DNA of 64,000 bases from Sphingomonas sp. 1F27F7B (GCF_005503355.1 NZ_SCMK01000009.1:114584-178583), one strand, 5' to 3'. Shown: positions 45,476 through 54,974, counted from the stretch's first letter. The notes: generated by a model from the letters alone, not told the origin. Numbers and translations are program-made.

Positions 45476-45540
45476 TTTTTCTTTCCTACAATCGATCCCG
45501 CATGGCAAGGGAGGCGAATCGGAACAAAAGGAGATCATCG

Positions 45541-45993
45541 ATGCGCGAGCTGGTGGAGCGGACGATTGAGGACGCGGCCGGGCGGCGGCGGGTCGCGGTG
45601 AACCAGGCCGAATCGCCGATGGCGTGGCTCGCGGCGCGCGGCCATGTCAGCGCGCGGCAGCTCGAGGCGGGCGAGCGGCTGCGCGGCGACTATGAGATGG
45701 CGGCGCTGGGACCCCGCATCACGATGCGGTGGGACGGCGCGCCGTCGGCACGATCCCCGGGCGGCGTACCGGAACGGCTCGATCCGACGCTGACGCAGAT
45801 CGCCGCGCGGCGGCGCTTCGACGGAGCGGTGACGGCCGCGGGCGCCGGGCTCGCCGACATATTGTGGCGCGTGGTCTGCGCGGGCGAGGGGCTGGGGCCG
45901 GCGGAGAAGGCGCTGGGCTGGCCGAGCCGCGCCGGCAAGCTGGTGCTCTGCTTCGCGCTCGATCGCGTCGCCGATTTCTACGGGATCAAGTGA
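45541..45993 (+). CDS. DUF6456-domain protein
   Basis: 150 residues from ATG 45541, which has an AAGGAG box 7 bases upstream (the longer frame from 45451 has none). A single DUF6456 domain fills the protein: VNQAESPMAWLAARGHVS, RQLEAGERLRGDYEMA, DILWRVVCAGEGLGPAEKALGWP, and the terminal LDRVADFYGI. In alphaproteobacteria this domain often follows an HTH in putative regulators; here it stands alone beside a divergent XRE regulator. The final part looks like a DNA-binding helix bundle but function is unknown. Confidence 0.85.
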   Translation: MRELVERTIEDAAGRRRVAVNQAESPMAWLAARGHVSARQLEAGERLRGDYEMAALGPRITMRWDGAPSARSPGGVPERLDPTLTQIAARRRFDGAVTAAGAGLADILWRVVCAGEGLGPAEKALGWPSRAGKLVLCFALDRVADFYGIK

Positions 45994-48460
45994 GCGGCTC
46001 CGGGGCTCCCTTGCCGACGAACCGGCCATAGGCCCAGCCGATCCCGATCAGCGCAAGGCCGAGGCCCAGGAAGGAGAGGATGCGCAGCAGCCCGTCGAGC
46101 GCGGCGGCGTCGATCAGGAACACCTTGAAGGTGACGCCGGTGAGCAGGGCGAGGCCGAAGACGCGCAAGTCACGCGCGCCCGTGGCGATGCCGCGCCACA
46201 GCCAATACAGTGCAAGCGCCAGCATCGCGGCGCTGTACCCGCCATTCTCGGCCGTGCCGATCGGACCGGCGAGCAGGTCGCCATGCGCCGCCTGACGCAC
46301 CGCCGCGAGCGCGGCCAGCAGAGTCAGCAGCGCCGCGCCCGGCCGCCAGCGCGGGGCCAGGGTCCACAGCCAGAAGCTCGCGAGCGCGAAATGGAGCACC
46401 GCTGCGTTGAGGAGCGGCAGCGAGCCGACCGCCTGGGGCTCGACCAGGGCGGAGAGCAGGAAGAGGTCGAACCACAGGATGCGGAACAGGCCGAGCGCGA
46501 GCAGCGCATGGCCGAGCGCAGCAAACCCGCCGCGGCGAAGCAGGAGCCAGCCGGCGGCGAGGCAGGCCTGGGTGAGCAACGCGCGCTCGACGAAGCCGAA
46601 CGCCTGGAAGCGCGGCAGCGTGGCAATGGCGAGCGGCTGCTTGGCGACCGCGTAGAGCAGCAGCACGCCAAGGGCGACGGCGAAGAGCGAGGCGACGCGG
46701 CGGACCCGGCCGAACTGCGCGGGATCGAAGAGCAGCGCGACGGCAAGCGCCACCGGCAGCGCCAGCGCGCGCAGCAGCCCGGGCAAGGCGGGAAGCAGCG
46801 GATAAGTGAGCCGTTCGCCGGAAAGCGAGGCGAGAATCAGCTCGCTCAGCGCGCCCAGCGGCAGCGCGGCGGCAATCAGCGCGGCGGCGAGGGGATAGGC
46901 AGGAAGCTCGTAGAGCAGCGGCACACGAAGCTTGCGCGCCCACCAGGCCAGGGCCGCGGCGGTGCAGCTGAGCGGAAGGGCCAACCAGTCGTCCGGCACG
47001 AACTGGCCAAGGCCCAGGCCGGCGAGGAAAGCCGCGAGCGCGGTCGCCGGGACGAGAGTCGACCATTCCCGGTCGGCGCGGCTCCGCCATGCAAGACCGA
47101 ACGCCACTGCCGCCCCCGCCAGTTCAATCCATCCCCATTGCACCGCGGACAACAGCTCCGGCGCCCGCAAATGGGCGATGAGGAGCGGACCCGCCGTGCC
47201 GAGCAGCGCAATGCCCGCCCAGAGCCTATGGCGACGCGCCAGTACATGGCCGGGAACGGCGAACAATGCCGTGGCGAGAATCGCCGCGATCGGCGTGACT
47301 CCCGGCGGGCGCGGATCGATGGCGAGCAGCTCCAGCACGAGCAGCAGCACGCAGGCGGCAAGCGCGCCGGGAAGATAGGCTGTGTCGCGCCAGGCAAGGA
47401 ACAGTGTGGCGGCCGCGAGCGTGAGATAGAAGGCCCAGGCGAGCCAGCTGAAGTCGAGCGCCGGGGCGAGCAGGGCGAGTTGCAGGCATCCCGCCACCAG
47501 AGGGGCGAGACGAAGCCAGCGATTGCCCGCTCCTGTGGCCGGCAGCGCCGCGCTGGCACCGATCGCGAGCAGCAGGGTAAAGGCGCCGACGGCGGAAAGA
47601 TCGCCCTCGCGCGCGACCAGCACGGCGATCAGGAAGTTGATCCAGGCGAAGCCCGCTGCGCAGGCAGTCAGCGCCAGCCAGGCCCAGCCGCGATGGGCGG
47701 CCAGGCCGAACAGGGCGGCAATGAACAACGCGAGATAGACGAGCAGCGGGCCGATCCCGGCCGCATCGAAGCCGGCGACCAGGGGCGCGGCGAAACCACC
47801 GATCAGCGCCATCACCGCAGTGGGCGGCCCGTGGCGCAGCGCCAGGGTGAGCGCGCCGCCGGTGACGGCCAGCACCAGCAGGAACGCGATGAGGGGCGTG
47901 ATCAGGTGATAGAGCGCGGCAGCCATGTAGAGCGTGCCGTAAAGGCTCGCGACTCCTGCCCCGGCCAGCGCCTGCGCCACGCGCGGATCGTCGGCGGTCG
48001 CAGGCAGGCGCCGCGTGATCTCGCTGCCCGCGACCAGCACCGCGCCGAACAGCGCCGCGAGCAGGGTCCGCGTTCCCGGGCCGAGCAATCCGCTTTCGAT
48101 CGAGTAGCGGACCAGGAAGAAACCGGCGAGCACCAGCGCCGCGCCGCCGATCCAGATCGGCAGTCTTCCGCCGATCAAGGTCTCGAAGCTGAACTGCGGC
48201 AGAGGCCGCGGCTCGACGGGGCGCCGCCCCGGCCCGGGGCCCGCCGGTGCCTCAACGACCGGGGCGGGCGGATCGGCCGCGGGAGCCGGCAGGGTCGAGG
48301 GCTCGGGCGAGGAGGCCGGCGTTTCGCGCGCGTCCCGGCCGCGCAGGGCGATCAGCGATTCGACACGGCGCAGTTCTTCCTCCAGAAAGGCGATGCGCCG
48401 CAGCACGATATAAAAGGCCGCAGCCGCGCCCAGCGCGAGGAGGAGCATGAGAGCAATCAC
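45986..48460 (-). CDS. DUF2339 polytopic membrane protein
   Basis: About 824 residues from a GTG at 48460 that follows an AAGAAGGG box (an ATG 4 codons in is the alternative). One N-terminal helix and a coiled-coil-like stretch (IAFLEEELRRVESLIALR) lead into a Pro-rich linker and then about 25 hydrophobic helices, starting with FETLIGGRLPIWIGGAALVL, the DUF2339 signature. The family is predicted inner-membrane, function unknown. It ends 8 bp inside the convergent DUF6456 gene. Confidence 0.88.
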   Translation of the reverse strand: MIALMLLLALGAAAAFYIVLRRIAFLEEELRRVESLIALRGRDARETPASSPEPSTLPAPAADPPAPVVEAPAGPGPGRRPVEPRPLPQFSFETLIGGRLPIWIGGAALVLAGFFLVRYSIESGLLGPGTRTLLAALFGAVLVAGSEITRRLPATADDPRVAQALAGAGVASLYGTLYMAAALYHLITPLIAFLLVLAVTGGALTLALRHGPPTAVMALIGGFAAPLVAGFDAAGIGPLLVYLALFIAALFGLAAHRGWAWLALTACAAGFAWINFLIAVLVAREGDLSAVGAFTLLLAIGASAALPATGAGNRWLRLAPLVAGCLQLALLAPALDFSWLAWAFYLTLAAATLFLAWRDTAYLPGALAACVLLLVLELLAIDPRPPGVTPIAAILATALFAVPGHVLARRHRLWAGIALLGTAGPLLIAHLRAPELLSAVQWGWIELAGAAVAFGLAWRSRADREWSTLVPATALAAFLAGLGLGQFVPDDWLALPLSCTAAALAWWARKLRVPLLYELPAYPLAAALIAAALPLGALSELILASLSGERLTYPLLPALPGLLRALALPVALAVALLFDPAQFGRVRRVASLFAVALGVLLLYAVAKQPLAIATLPRFQAFGFVERALLTQACLAAGWLLLRRGGFAALGHALLALGLFRILWFDLFLLSALVEPQAVGSLPLLNAAVLHFALASFWLWTLAPRWRPGAALLTLLAALAAVRQAAHGDLLAGPIGTAENGGYSAAMLALALYWLWRGIATGARDLRVFGLALLTGVTFKVFLIDAAALDGLLRILSFLGLGLALIGIGWAYGRFVGKGAPEPLT

Positions 48461-48561
48461 GCGTCCCTTCTTCGCACAGCGGAGCGCACCTGTCGCGCAT
48501 AAACCAGTTGCAAATAACAACTGATTTGATAGCCTGATGTCCAAGCCGAGGAGAGGTTGGC

Positions 48562-49236
48562 ATGATCGTGTTTGGTTCGACGCTTTCGCCCTATGTGCGC
48601 AAGGTCATGGTGTTCGGTGCCGAGAAGGGGCTGGATCTCGAGTTGGAGGCGGCCGGCATGGGCCGGGGCGGACCGGAATTCATGGCAGCGAGCCCGTTCG
48701 GCAAGATGCCGGGCTTCAAGGACGGCGATTTCCTGATTTCGGACAGCTCGGCGATCGTCGCCTATCTTGACGCCAAATATCCGGAGCCGAGCCTGATCCC
48801 GGCCGAGCCGCGGGCGCGGGCGCGGACGATCTGGTTCGACGAGCTCGCCGACACGATCATGATGGCCGCCGGCGGGGCGATCTTCGGCCAGCGCTTCGTG
48901 CGTCCGCGCGTGCTGAAGATGGAGTGTGATCATGCCGCGGCCGACACCGCCGAGCGGGAGCTGATGCCGCCGATCCTCGCCTATCTGGAAACTGCGATCC
49001 CAGCGAGCGGCTTCCTCGTCGACGACCGGCTGACCCTGGCGGACATCGCCGTGGCGAGCCCACTCGCGACTCTTGGCTGCATCGGGGTGACCGTGAATGC
49101 CTCGACCTATCCGCGGCTGGCCGCGTGGGTCGCCGCGATGCACGCACGGCCGAGCTTCGCCGCGATCATCGCGCGCGATCGTGCGATGATCGATGCGATG
49201 GGCGGCCCGGTGGAGCGCGAGGCAGTTGCCGGCTAG
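48562..49236 (+). CDS. Glutathione S-transferase family protein
   Basis: 224 residues. N-terminal thioredoxin-like domain (MIVFGSTLSPYVRKVMVFGAEKG; catalytic Ser/Tyr region STLSPYVRK) with the cis-Pro/gamma-Glu binding motif (GKMPGFKDGDFLISDSSAIVAYLD) and the all-helical C-terminal domain with the N-capping box LTLADIAVASPL. A likely detoxifying enzyme of the cytosol. An AGGAG box lies upstream of the ATG. Confidence 0.93.
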   Translation: MIVFGSTLSPYVRKVMVFGAEKGLDLELEAAGMGRGGPEFMAASPFGKMPGFKDGDFLISDSSAIVAYLDAKYPEPSLIPAEPRARARTIWFDELADTIMMAAGGAIFGQRFVRPRVLKMECDHAAADTAERELMPPILAYLETAIPASGFLVDDRLTLADIAVASPLATLGCIGVTVNASTYPRLAAWVAAMHARPSFAAIIARDRAMIDAMGGPVEREAVAG

Positions 49237-49268
49237 CCAGCACGCCACGGCGTCCCTAGATGGGCGCC

Positions 49269-50204
49269 ATGCGGCTCGCCTTCATCAAATGCCATGGTTC
49301 GGGAAATGATTTTCCTCTGATCGACGCTCGCGCGCTCGCCTTGTCCGATCCGGACTGGGCGGGCGTGGCGCGCGCGCTCGCCGACCGCGCCGGGCCGGTC
49401 GGCGGCGACGGGCTGCTACTGCTCACCGCGGGCGACGATGCCGGCCATGATTTCGGCATGCGCATGTTCAATTCGGACGGTTCCGAAGCAGAAACCTGCC
49501 TCAACGGCTTGCGTTGCGTCGCCCGGCTTGGCTTCGAGCTGCTCGGCCTCGATGCGGCACGGGTGCGGCTGAAGACCAGCAGCGCCGAAGTCGCCCGCGC
49601 CGAGCCGCTCGCGCCGGGCGTGGTGACGATTCGCGAGACTGCCGGCCCGGCCTCCACCCGTGCCGCCGCCGTCGGCCTGCGCATCGCGGCAGAGACGGTG
49701 ATCGACCAAGCCGTTCCGGGCCTGCCCAGCGCGCGAACCTTCACTGCAGTCGCGATGCCCAATCCGCATCTCGTCGCGTTCGTCGACACGGTGGACGAAG
49801 CCGAGCTGGTGGCGCTCGGCGAATGGTGCGAGGCTGGGCCCGATCTGATCCCGGCACGCGCCAATGTCTCCTTCGTGGAAGTGCGCGGGCAGGACCTGTT
49901 CGTGCGCACCTATGAGCGCGGCGTCGGCCTGACCGATAGTTGCGGCAGTGCCATGGCCGCCTCGGTCCATGCCGCGGGGCGCACCGGGCGCCTGCCCTTC
50001 GGCACCATGATCAAGGTGTTCAACAAGGGCGGGCTGGTAATGGGATCGTCAGACGCGGCCGGCATGGTCACGATCCGCGGCAATGCAACGTTCCTTTACG
50101 ACGCAGCGATCGAAGTCGATCCGGCCCGCGCCGCCGCCGAGCCGCCGCTCGTCCATGCCCGGCGCGAGGACGAAGCCGCCGCCTGGGCGGCCGCCATCCC
50201 CTAG
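49269..50204 (+). CDS. dapF: Diaminopimelate epimerase family protein
   Basis: About 311 residues. DapF fold with both catalytic Cys in the expected places: SDGSEAETCLNGLRC near residue 77 and GVGLTDSCGSAM near residue 225, plus the PNPHLVAFV His and the TYERGVG Glu. Canonical enzymes have CGNG and GAGET where this one has CLNG and GVGLT. It is expected to convert LL- to meso-diaminopimelate for lysine and peptidoglycan, but the altered substrate-loop residues leave room for another substrate. ATG 49269 matches the family start; ATG 49260 is 3 codons upstream. Confidence 0.85.
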   Translation: MRLAFIKCHGSGNDFPLIDARALALSDPDWAGVARALADRAGPVGGDGLLLLTAGDDAGHDFGMRMFNSDGSEAETCLNGLRCVARLGFELLGLDAARVRLKTSSAEVARAEPLAPGVVTIRETAGPASTRAAAVGLRIAAETVIDQAVPGLPSARTFTAVAMPNPHLVAFVDTVDEAELVALGEWCEAGPDLIPARANVSFVEVRGQDLFVRTYERGVGLTDSCGSAMAASVHAAGRTGRLPFGTMIKVFNKGGLVMGSSDAAGMVTIRGNATFLYDAAIEVDPARAAAEPPLVHARREDEAAAWAAAIP

Positions 50205-50665
50205 CCGCCGACAAACGCCGCGAGATTGGCAAGCGACGACTTCAACCCCTGGAGGTGATCCTGCTTGCGGATGCCCTGCGGCACGTCCTCGCAGGTGATC
50301 GCGACTCGGGTGCCGACTTCGGTCGCCTCGAAGGTCCAGGTCATCCGCATGGTGCCGGCAAAGGCCGGGTCCTCCGATTCGAACATCGCCGTCTGGACGA
50401 TTTGCCTGCCCGGCTTCAACGCGACGAAGCGCGTCTCGACCACATCGCTGTGCTCGTCGGTCTTGCCCGGCGTGCCGTCCCGATAGTGTAGCGCCATCCG
50501 ATAGCCGCCGCCGGGCTTCGCATCGAATGCCAGCATCTCGCCGGTCATTCCCTCGGGCGGCAGCCAGCGCACCAGCGCCTCGGCATCGACAAAGGCTTGA
50601 TAGACGCGCGCGGCCGACGCCTTGATCAGCCGCGACGCGCGATCGGTACGCGAAACCGTCCTCAC
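50201..50665 (-). CDS. SRPBCC/AHSA1-family protein
   Basis: 154 residues from a GTG that overlaps the dihydroorotase stop (GTGA). AHSA1-like START fold: IKASAARVYQAFVDAEALVRW, GEMLAFDAKPGGGYRMALHY, GTMRMTWTFEATEVGTRVAI. These small hydrophobic-pocket proteins bind lipids or polyketides or act in stress; no specific ligand is evident. Coupled to pyrC by position only. Confidence 0.85.
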   Translation of the reverse strand: MRTVSRTDRASRLIKASAARVYQAFVDAEALVRWLPPEGMTGEMLAFDAKPGGGYRMALHYRDGTPGKTDEHSDVVETRFVALKPGRQIVQTAMFESEDPAFAGTMRMTWTFEATEVGTRVAITCEDVPQGIRKQDHLQGLKSSLANLAAFVGG

Positions 50666-51984
50666 CCGAACTCGACCGCCTCGAAGCGCACCGGCTTGCC
50701 CGTAGCCTGGTTGGCGAGTTCGGCTTCCCACATCACCCGGTTGCCGCGCACGATCGTGCCGATCGGCCTGCCGGTGATCTGTGTGCCGGTGAAGGGCGAC
50801 CAGCCGCAGCGTGAAGCGAGCCAGCTCTCCTCGATCGTCCAGCGCGCCTTCAGGTCCACCACGGTGAAGTCCGCGTCATAGCCCACGGCGATCCGGCCCT
50901 TGCCGGCGATGCCGAATATGCGCTGCGGACCCGCGCTGGTCAGGTCGATCACGCGTTGCAGCGTCGTCCGCCCCTCGGCAACGTGATTGAGCATGAGCGG
51001 CAACAGCGTCTGCACGCCCGGCATGCCGCTGGGGCTGTCGGGGTAGGGCCTGGCCTTTTCCTCGCGCGTGTGCGGCGCATGGTCCGACCCGAGCACGTCG
51101 GGAACGCCCTGATTGAGCCAGTGCCACAGCCCGGCACGATGCGCGGCGGATCGGATCGGCGGGTTCATCTGCGCGAAGGTGCCGATCGTGGGATAGGCTT
51201 CCTCGCCGGCCAGCGTCAGGTGCTGCGGCGTGACTTCGCACGTGGCGATGTCCTTGTTCGCGCCGAGCAGTTCCAGCTCGGCGGGCGTCGTCACGTGCAG
51301 CACATGGATCCGCCGCCGCGCCGCGCGCGCCAGACCCAGGATGCGCCGCGTCGCCAGCATCGCGCTCTCGTCGTCGCGCCAGACCGGATGGCTGGCGGGA
51401 TCGCCGGGCACGCGCTCGCCCAGCCGATCCTGCATGCGAAACTCGTCCTCGGCATGAATCGCCACGCGGCGATGGCCCGAAGCGAGCACGCGGGCCAGGT
51501 TCGCATCGTCGGAGACGAGCAGGTCGCCGGTCGAGGCGCCCATGAAGATCTTCACGCCGGCCGTACCCGGCAGCCGCTCCAGCTCGGCGAGATGTTCGGC
51601 ATTGTGGTTGGTCGCGCCGACATAGAAGGCGTGGTCGCACCACATCCGGTCGCGGGCACGAGCGAGCTTGTCCTGCACCGCTTCGGCCGAATCGGTGTTG
51701 GGCTTGGTGTTCGGCATCTCGAACACCGCCGTCACTCCGCCCAGCACCGCCGCACGCGCGCCGCTCTCCAGGTCTTCCTTCGCCTCGAGCCCGGGCTCGC
51801 GGAAATGCACCTGGCTGTCGATCACGCCGGGCAGCACGTCGAGCCCGGTGCAGTCGATCGTCTCGCCCGCTTCCAGCGGGCCGCCGATTGCGACGATGCG
51901 CCCCCTGGAGACGCCGATGTCCGTTTCGGCCGGACCACCGGGCAAGTGCACGCGCCCGCCCTTGAGCTTCAGATCGACATTCAT
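50662..51984 (-). CDS. pyrC: Dihydroorotase
   Basis: 440 residues of the class I dihydroorotase/allantoinase group. Metal ligands are in DSQVHFREPGLEAKED (HxH-type, here HFR), the Lys region TAGVKIFMGAST, VAIHAEDEF, HVLHVTT and the Asp in GSDHAPHT. It cyclises N-carbamoyl-aspartate to dihydroorotate in pyrimidine synthesis. Allantoinase is the main alternative, but the sequence MPNTKPNTDSAEA and the DHAPHTREEK box favour dihydroorotase. It is divergent from ygfZ and overlaps the SRPBCC gene by 4 bp. Confidence 0.9.
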   Translation of the reverse strand: MNVDLKLKGGRVHLPGGPAETDIGVSRGRIVAIGGPLEAGETIDCTGLDVLPGVIDSQVHFREPGLEAKEDLESGARAAVLGGVTAVFEMPNTKPNTDSAEAVQDKLARARDRMWCDHAFYVGATNHNAEHLAELERLPGTAGVKIFMGASTGDLLVSDDANLARVLASGHRRVAIHAEDEFRMQDRLGERVPGDPASHPVWRDDESAMLATRRILGLARAARRRIHVLHVTTPAELELLGANKDIATCEVTPQHLTLAGEEAYPTIGTFAQMNPPIRSAAHRAGLWHWLNQGVPDVLGSDHAPHTREEKARPYPDSPSGMPGVQTLLPLMLNHVAEGRTTLQRVIDLTSAGPQRIFGIAGKGRIAVGYDADFTVVDLKARWTIEESWLASRCGWSPFTGTQITGRPIGTIVRGNRVMWEAELANQATGKPVRFEAVEFG

Positions 51985-52030
51985 ATCCGCGCCTCTTCCG
52001 TCGCCCCCGCCTACCCCCTACCTGTTCGGC

Positions 52031-52792
52031 ATGATCGATACCAGCATTGGCGATTGCGGCACCTGGCTTGCCGATCGCGCCCTGATCCGCATTTCGGGCG
52101 AAGACGTGCGCGGCTTCCTCCAGGGCCTGGTGACACAGGATCTGGCAACAGTGGCCGCCGACGCGCCGCAATGGGCCGCGCTGCTCACGCCACAAGGCAA
52201 GGCGCTGTTCGATTTCCTGCTCTGGGAGGCGGGCGACGATATCGTGGTCGATTGCGAGGAAGCGCAGGCCGAGGCGCTGATCCGCCGCCTCACGCTATAT
52301 CGCCTGCGCCGGCCGATACGCATCGGCCACGAACCCGCGCTGGGGGTGCATTGGTCGCGCGCCGCGCGGCCGCACGCGGCCGCGGATCCACGCCTCGCCG
52401 CGCTTGGCTGGCGCTGGCTCGATGAGAATGCAGGGAGGGATGCCGGCCTCGCCTGGCGCGCGCACCGCCTGTCGCTCGGCGTCACCGAGGGCGCGGCCGA
52501 GCTCGGCCAGGACAAGACACTGTGGCTTGAATGCAACGCTGCCGAGTTGAACGGCGTCAGCTTCGGCAAGGGCTGCTATGTCGGTCAGGAGAATACGGCG
52601 CGAATGCACTATCGCGCCAAGGTCAACCGCCGGCTCGTGGTCGCGCCGCTCGGCGAGCCGGGCGAACGGACGCGTGCGGCATATCCCGATCTCGGCCTGA
52701 TGGTGGAGCTGCGCCGAGTCGAAGCGCTCGGTGACGCATGCGTGCCGGAATGGCTGGGGGAGGCACTGGCCGAGTCGCCGGCCAAGGGCTGA
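52031..52792 (+). CDS. ygfZ: YgfZ/GcvT-family folate-binding protein
   Basis: 253 residues. The tetrahydrofolate-binding GcvT-like fold with the diagnostic KGCYVGQEN motif (residues about 178-186), preceded by RALIRISGEDVRGFLQGLVTQD and LTPQGKALFDFLLW. YgfZ helps assemble or repair some iron-sulfur clusters using folate. Divergent from pyrC with 46 bp between. Confidence 0.92.
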   Translation: MIDTSIGDCGTWLADRALIRISGEDVRGFLQGLVTQDLATVAADAPQWAALLTPQGKALFDFLLWEAGDDIVVDCEEAQAEALIRRLTLYRLRRPIRIGHEPALGVHWSRAARPHAAADPRLAALGWRWLDENAGRDAGLAWRAHRLSLGVTEGAAELGQDKTLWLECNAAELNGVSFGKGCYVGQENTARMHYRAKVNRRLVVAPLGEPGERTRAAYPDLGLMVELRRVEALGDACVPEWLGEALAESPAKG

Positions 52793-52920
52793 AGCGCGTC
52801 GATCCGGGCGAGCACCCTCGCCCGAGGAACAGGCTCGAAAGCTGACGCCGGCCCGAAGCCGGGGTGACGGCAACCGCCCCTGCAGCGGGTACCTTCCCGG
52901 GAGAGAAAGCGGCGGCGCCA

Positions 52921-52952
52921 AAGAAAAAGGGAGGCCGGTTTCCCGACCTCCC
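52921..52952 (-). terminator. Rho-independent terminator of the ompA-like gene
   Basis: Reading leftward, a GGGAGGTCGG/CCGGCCTCCC stem with a short loop is followed by TTTTTCTT, about 30 bp after the stop of the minus-strand porin gene at 52983. A textbook intrinsic terminator. Confidence 0.85.
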
Positions 52953-52982
52953 CGATTCTCAGTCCTTGCGGACGGGTCTGGC

Positions 52983-54116
52983 TTAGTTGCCCGAACCCGG
53001 ACCGTAGGTGACTTCCACGCGACGGTTCTGCAGTTCGCGAACACCGTCGGCAGTCTCGACGCGCGGCTTGCTCTCACCGAAGGCTTCGGTCGAGATCACG
53101 CCGGCGGCGATGCCACGGGCAGTCATATAGGCCTTCACCGAGTCAGCACGACGCTGCGAGAGGCCGACATTGTAGCTGGCCGAGCCCGAGCGGTCGGCGT
53201 GGCCGGCCAGCATCACCTGCGCATTACCGCAGTTCTGATAGTTGCTGATGGCGTTGTCGAGGATGCTCGCGGCTTCCGGCGTGATATCCGACTTATCCCA
53301 GTCGAAGAACACGATGTACGGTCCCGGGGTGCAGACGACGGTCGGCGTCGGGGTCGGTTCCGGAGTCGGCGTCCAGGTCGGCGTCGGAGTGGGCTCCGGC
53401 GTCGGAACCGGCGTCGGGGCCGGGGCCGGGGCGCCGAAGTTGAAGATCAGGCCGCCCAGGATCGAGTGCGAACGGAAGCGGCCGTCCCACACGCGACCCG
53501 AAACGTCGGTGATCTTCACATTGTCGGCATTGAAGAAGCGATACTTCAGCGAGATGTCGATCGAGTCGGTCAGCGGCGCGCGGATGCCCGCGATCGCCTG
53601 CCAGGCGAAGACCGTGTCCGAATCGTCGATCGTGTCCTGATAGGTGTTCAGGCCGACCTTGTTCTTGACGCGCGCCACGCCGACACCGCCGCCGACGAAG
53701 CCCTGCACGCCGGTGTCTTCACCGAAGTCGAGCAGGCCGTTGACCATGAAGCTCAGCGCCGAGGAACGGCCGCCGGCATAGCCGTAGTTGCCCGGAGCCG
53801 CGTTGAGCGCGGCACCGGCCGAATTGCGGATCGGCATGGTGATGGTGCTCTGGAGCCGGTTGACCGAAGCCTGGCGATAGCCGACCTCGGCTTCCGCACG
53901 GAACGGACCGAAATCGTAACCGACAACGGCGTCGGCATCCCAGCCGGCCTTGTGGTGCACGGTCGCGGCCTGCTTGGCCGTGCCGACGTCGAACTTGATG
54001 TCCTCGACGAGCATCGCGCCGCCTTCGACACCCACATACCACGCATCGTCGCGGGCGAGGGCGGGCGTGCTGAGCGCGGTAGTCGCGAGTGCCAGAGTAA
54101 CGGCAAGCTTCCGCAT
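52983..54116 (-). CDS. OmpA-family outer-membrane protein
   Basis: 377 residues. Signal peptide of about 21 residues (ending TPALA), an eight-strand barrel (about 22-215, with YVGVEGGAMLVEDI and GYDFGPFRAEAEVGYR), a striking Pro/Thr/Glu repeat linker (about 225-260, PTPEPTPTPT units), then the OmpA peptidoglycan-binding domain (IVFFDWDKSDITPEAASIL, AGHADRSGSASYNVGLSQRR). It ties the outer membrane to the cell wall and is usually abundant; a strong terminator and a 100-bp AT-richer leader agree with high expression. The repeat linker is encoded by near-tandem GTCGGCGTCGG-type DNA and may vary between strains. Confidence 0.95.
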   Translation of the reverse strand: MRKLAVTLALATTALSTPALARDDAWYVGVEGGAMLVEDIKFDVGTAKQAATVHHKAGWDADAVVGYDFGPFRAEAEVGYRQASVNRLQSTITMPIRNSAGAALNAAPGNYGYAGGRSSALSFMVNGLLDFGEDTGVQGFVGGGVGVARVKNKVGLNTYQDTIDDSDTVFAWQAIAGIRAPLTDSIDISLKYRFFNADNVKITDVSGRVWDGRFRSHSILGGLIFNFGAPAPAPTPVPTPEPTPTPTWTPTPEPTPTPTVVCTPGPYIVFFDWDKSDITPEAASILDNAISNYQNCGNAQVMLAGHADRSGSASYNVGLSQRRADSVKAYMTARGIAAGVISTEAFGESKPRVETADGVRELQNRRVEVTYGPGSGN

Positions 54117-54218
54117 CTTAATCCCCTTTCATGATTGTCACTACGGACAGCGAAAAACTCAGTACCGAAACGAAAGTTTCTACGCAAGCGCACAAATCCC
54201 GGTACTGTTGCATTAACG

Positions 54219-54937
54219 TCACAGCCCGCCACCTTCGATCAGACCATGTGTGCGCAATGCAGCCAATACCGCCGAGATCGCGGCCCGCGCTGCCGCATCA
54301 ACCACCGTGCCGCCTTCCGGTTCCGGAATCGCGGCGGCGCGGGCGCCGACGACCCGTTTTCCCTCGACGACGAGCCGGCCATGCACCTCGCCCGCGTGCC
54401 AGTCGCCATTGGCGAACAGCGCATGCCCGGCGCCCTGGCCCAGCCACAGCCGCATGCCTTCCGGCGGAGCGACGAAGCGCCAGCCACCTTCCGTCCAGCC
54501 CGCGACTTCTCCGGCATGTCCCTGCCAGTCGCCTTCGGGCGCGTCGCCGATGATCCAGCACCGGCCGGGCAGCGGATCGCGGGGCGGCACATTCGCGCCG
54601 ATCGCTTCGGCGGCCGCCTGCGTGAGCAGGTCGAGACGCACAAGCGCTTGCCATGCAGCAGCAGCTGCGCCGCCAGCGTCTCGATCAGCGGCTGCCCGCC
54701 CGAGCGCGCCGTCACCAGCCTGAGCAGCGCGGGATCGCTCGCGTTCAGCCCAGCGCTGCCCGCGCCTTCGGCGACCAGCTTCACGGCGCGCTGCGCCACC
54801 GGATTGTGGCAATAGGCCTCGCGCACCTGCGCTTCGTAGCTGCGCGGCCATTCGCCGATGCCGCCCGTGAAGTTCCCGCCGCGCGACAGCGCCGGCCGCG
54901 CACCGTCGCGCGCGGACTTCCGCCCGAACCATTTCAT
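54219..54937 (-). pseudogene. Portal protein N-terminus fused out of frame to DUF2793 tail-protein C-terminus
   Basis: From ATG 54937 (good GGAGG box) the first ~97 codons are an HK97-type phage portal start: MKWFGRKSA, GGIGEWPRSYEAQVREAYCHNP and SGGQPLIETLAAQLLLHGK. Portal similarity stops near 54645, where the next reading frame, open to 54219, continues as a DUF2793 phage tail/host-specificity protein (DLLTQAAAEAIGANVPP, PEGDWQGHAGEVAGWTEGG). The portal frame stays open to 54239 but then codes for nothing recognisable. An internal deletion that removed the rest of the portal, protease, capsid and tail genes explains this. Portals are normally about 400 residues. Confidence 0.75.
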
Positions 54938-54974
54938 GCCATTCCTCCCGAAATTGCCGGACGTTCCCTTCGAA

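Noticed and set aside
46283..48502. A 739-codon plus-strand frame opposite the DUF2339 gene
   Set aside because: Very rich in Arg, Gln and Glu with no fold; the minus strand encodes a regular polytopic membrane protein.
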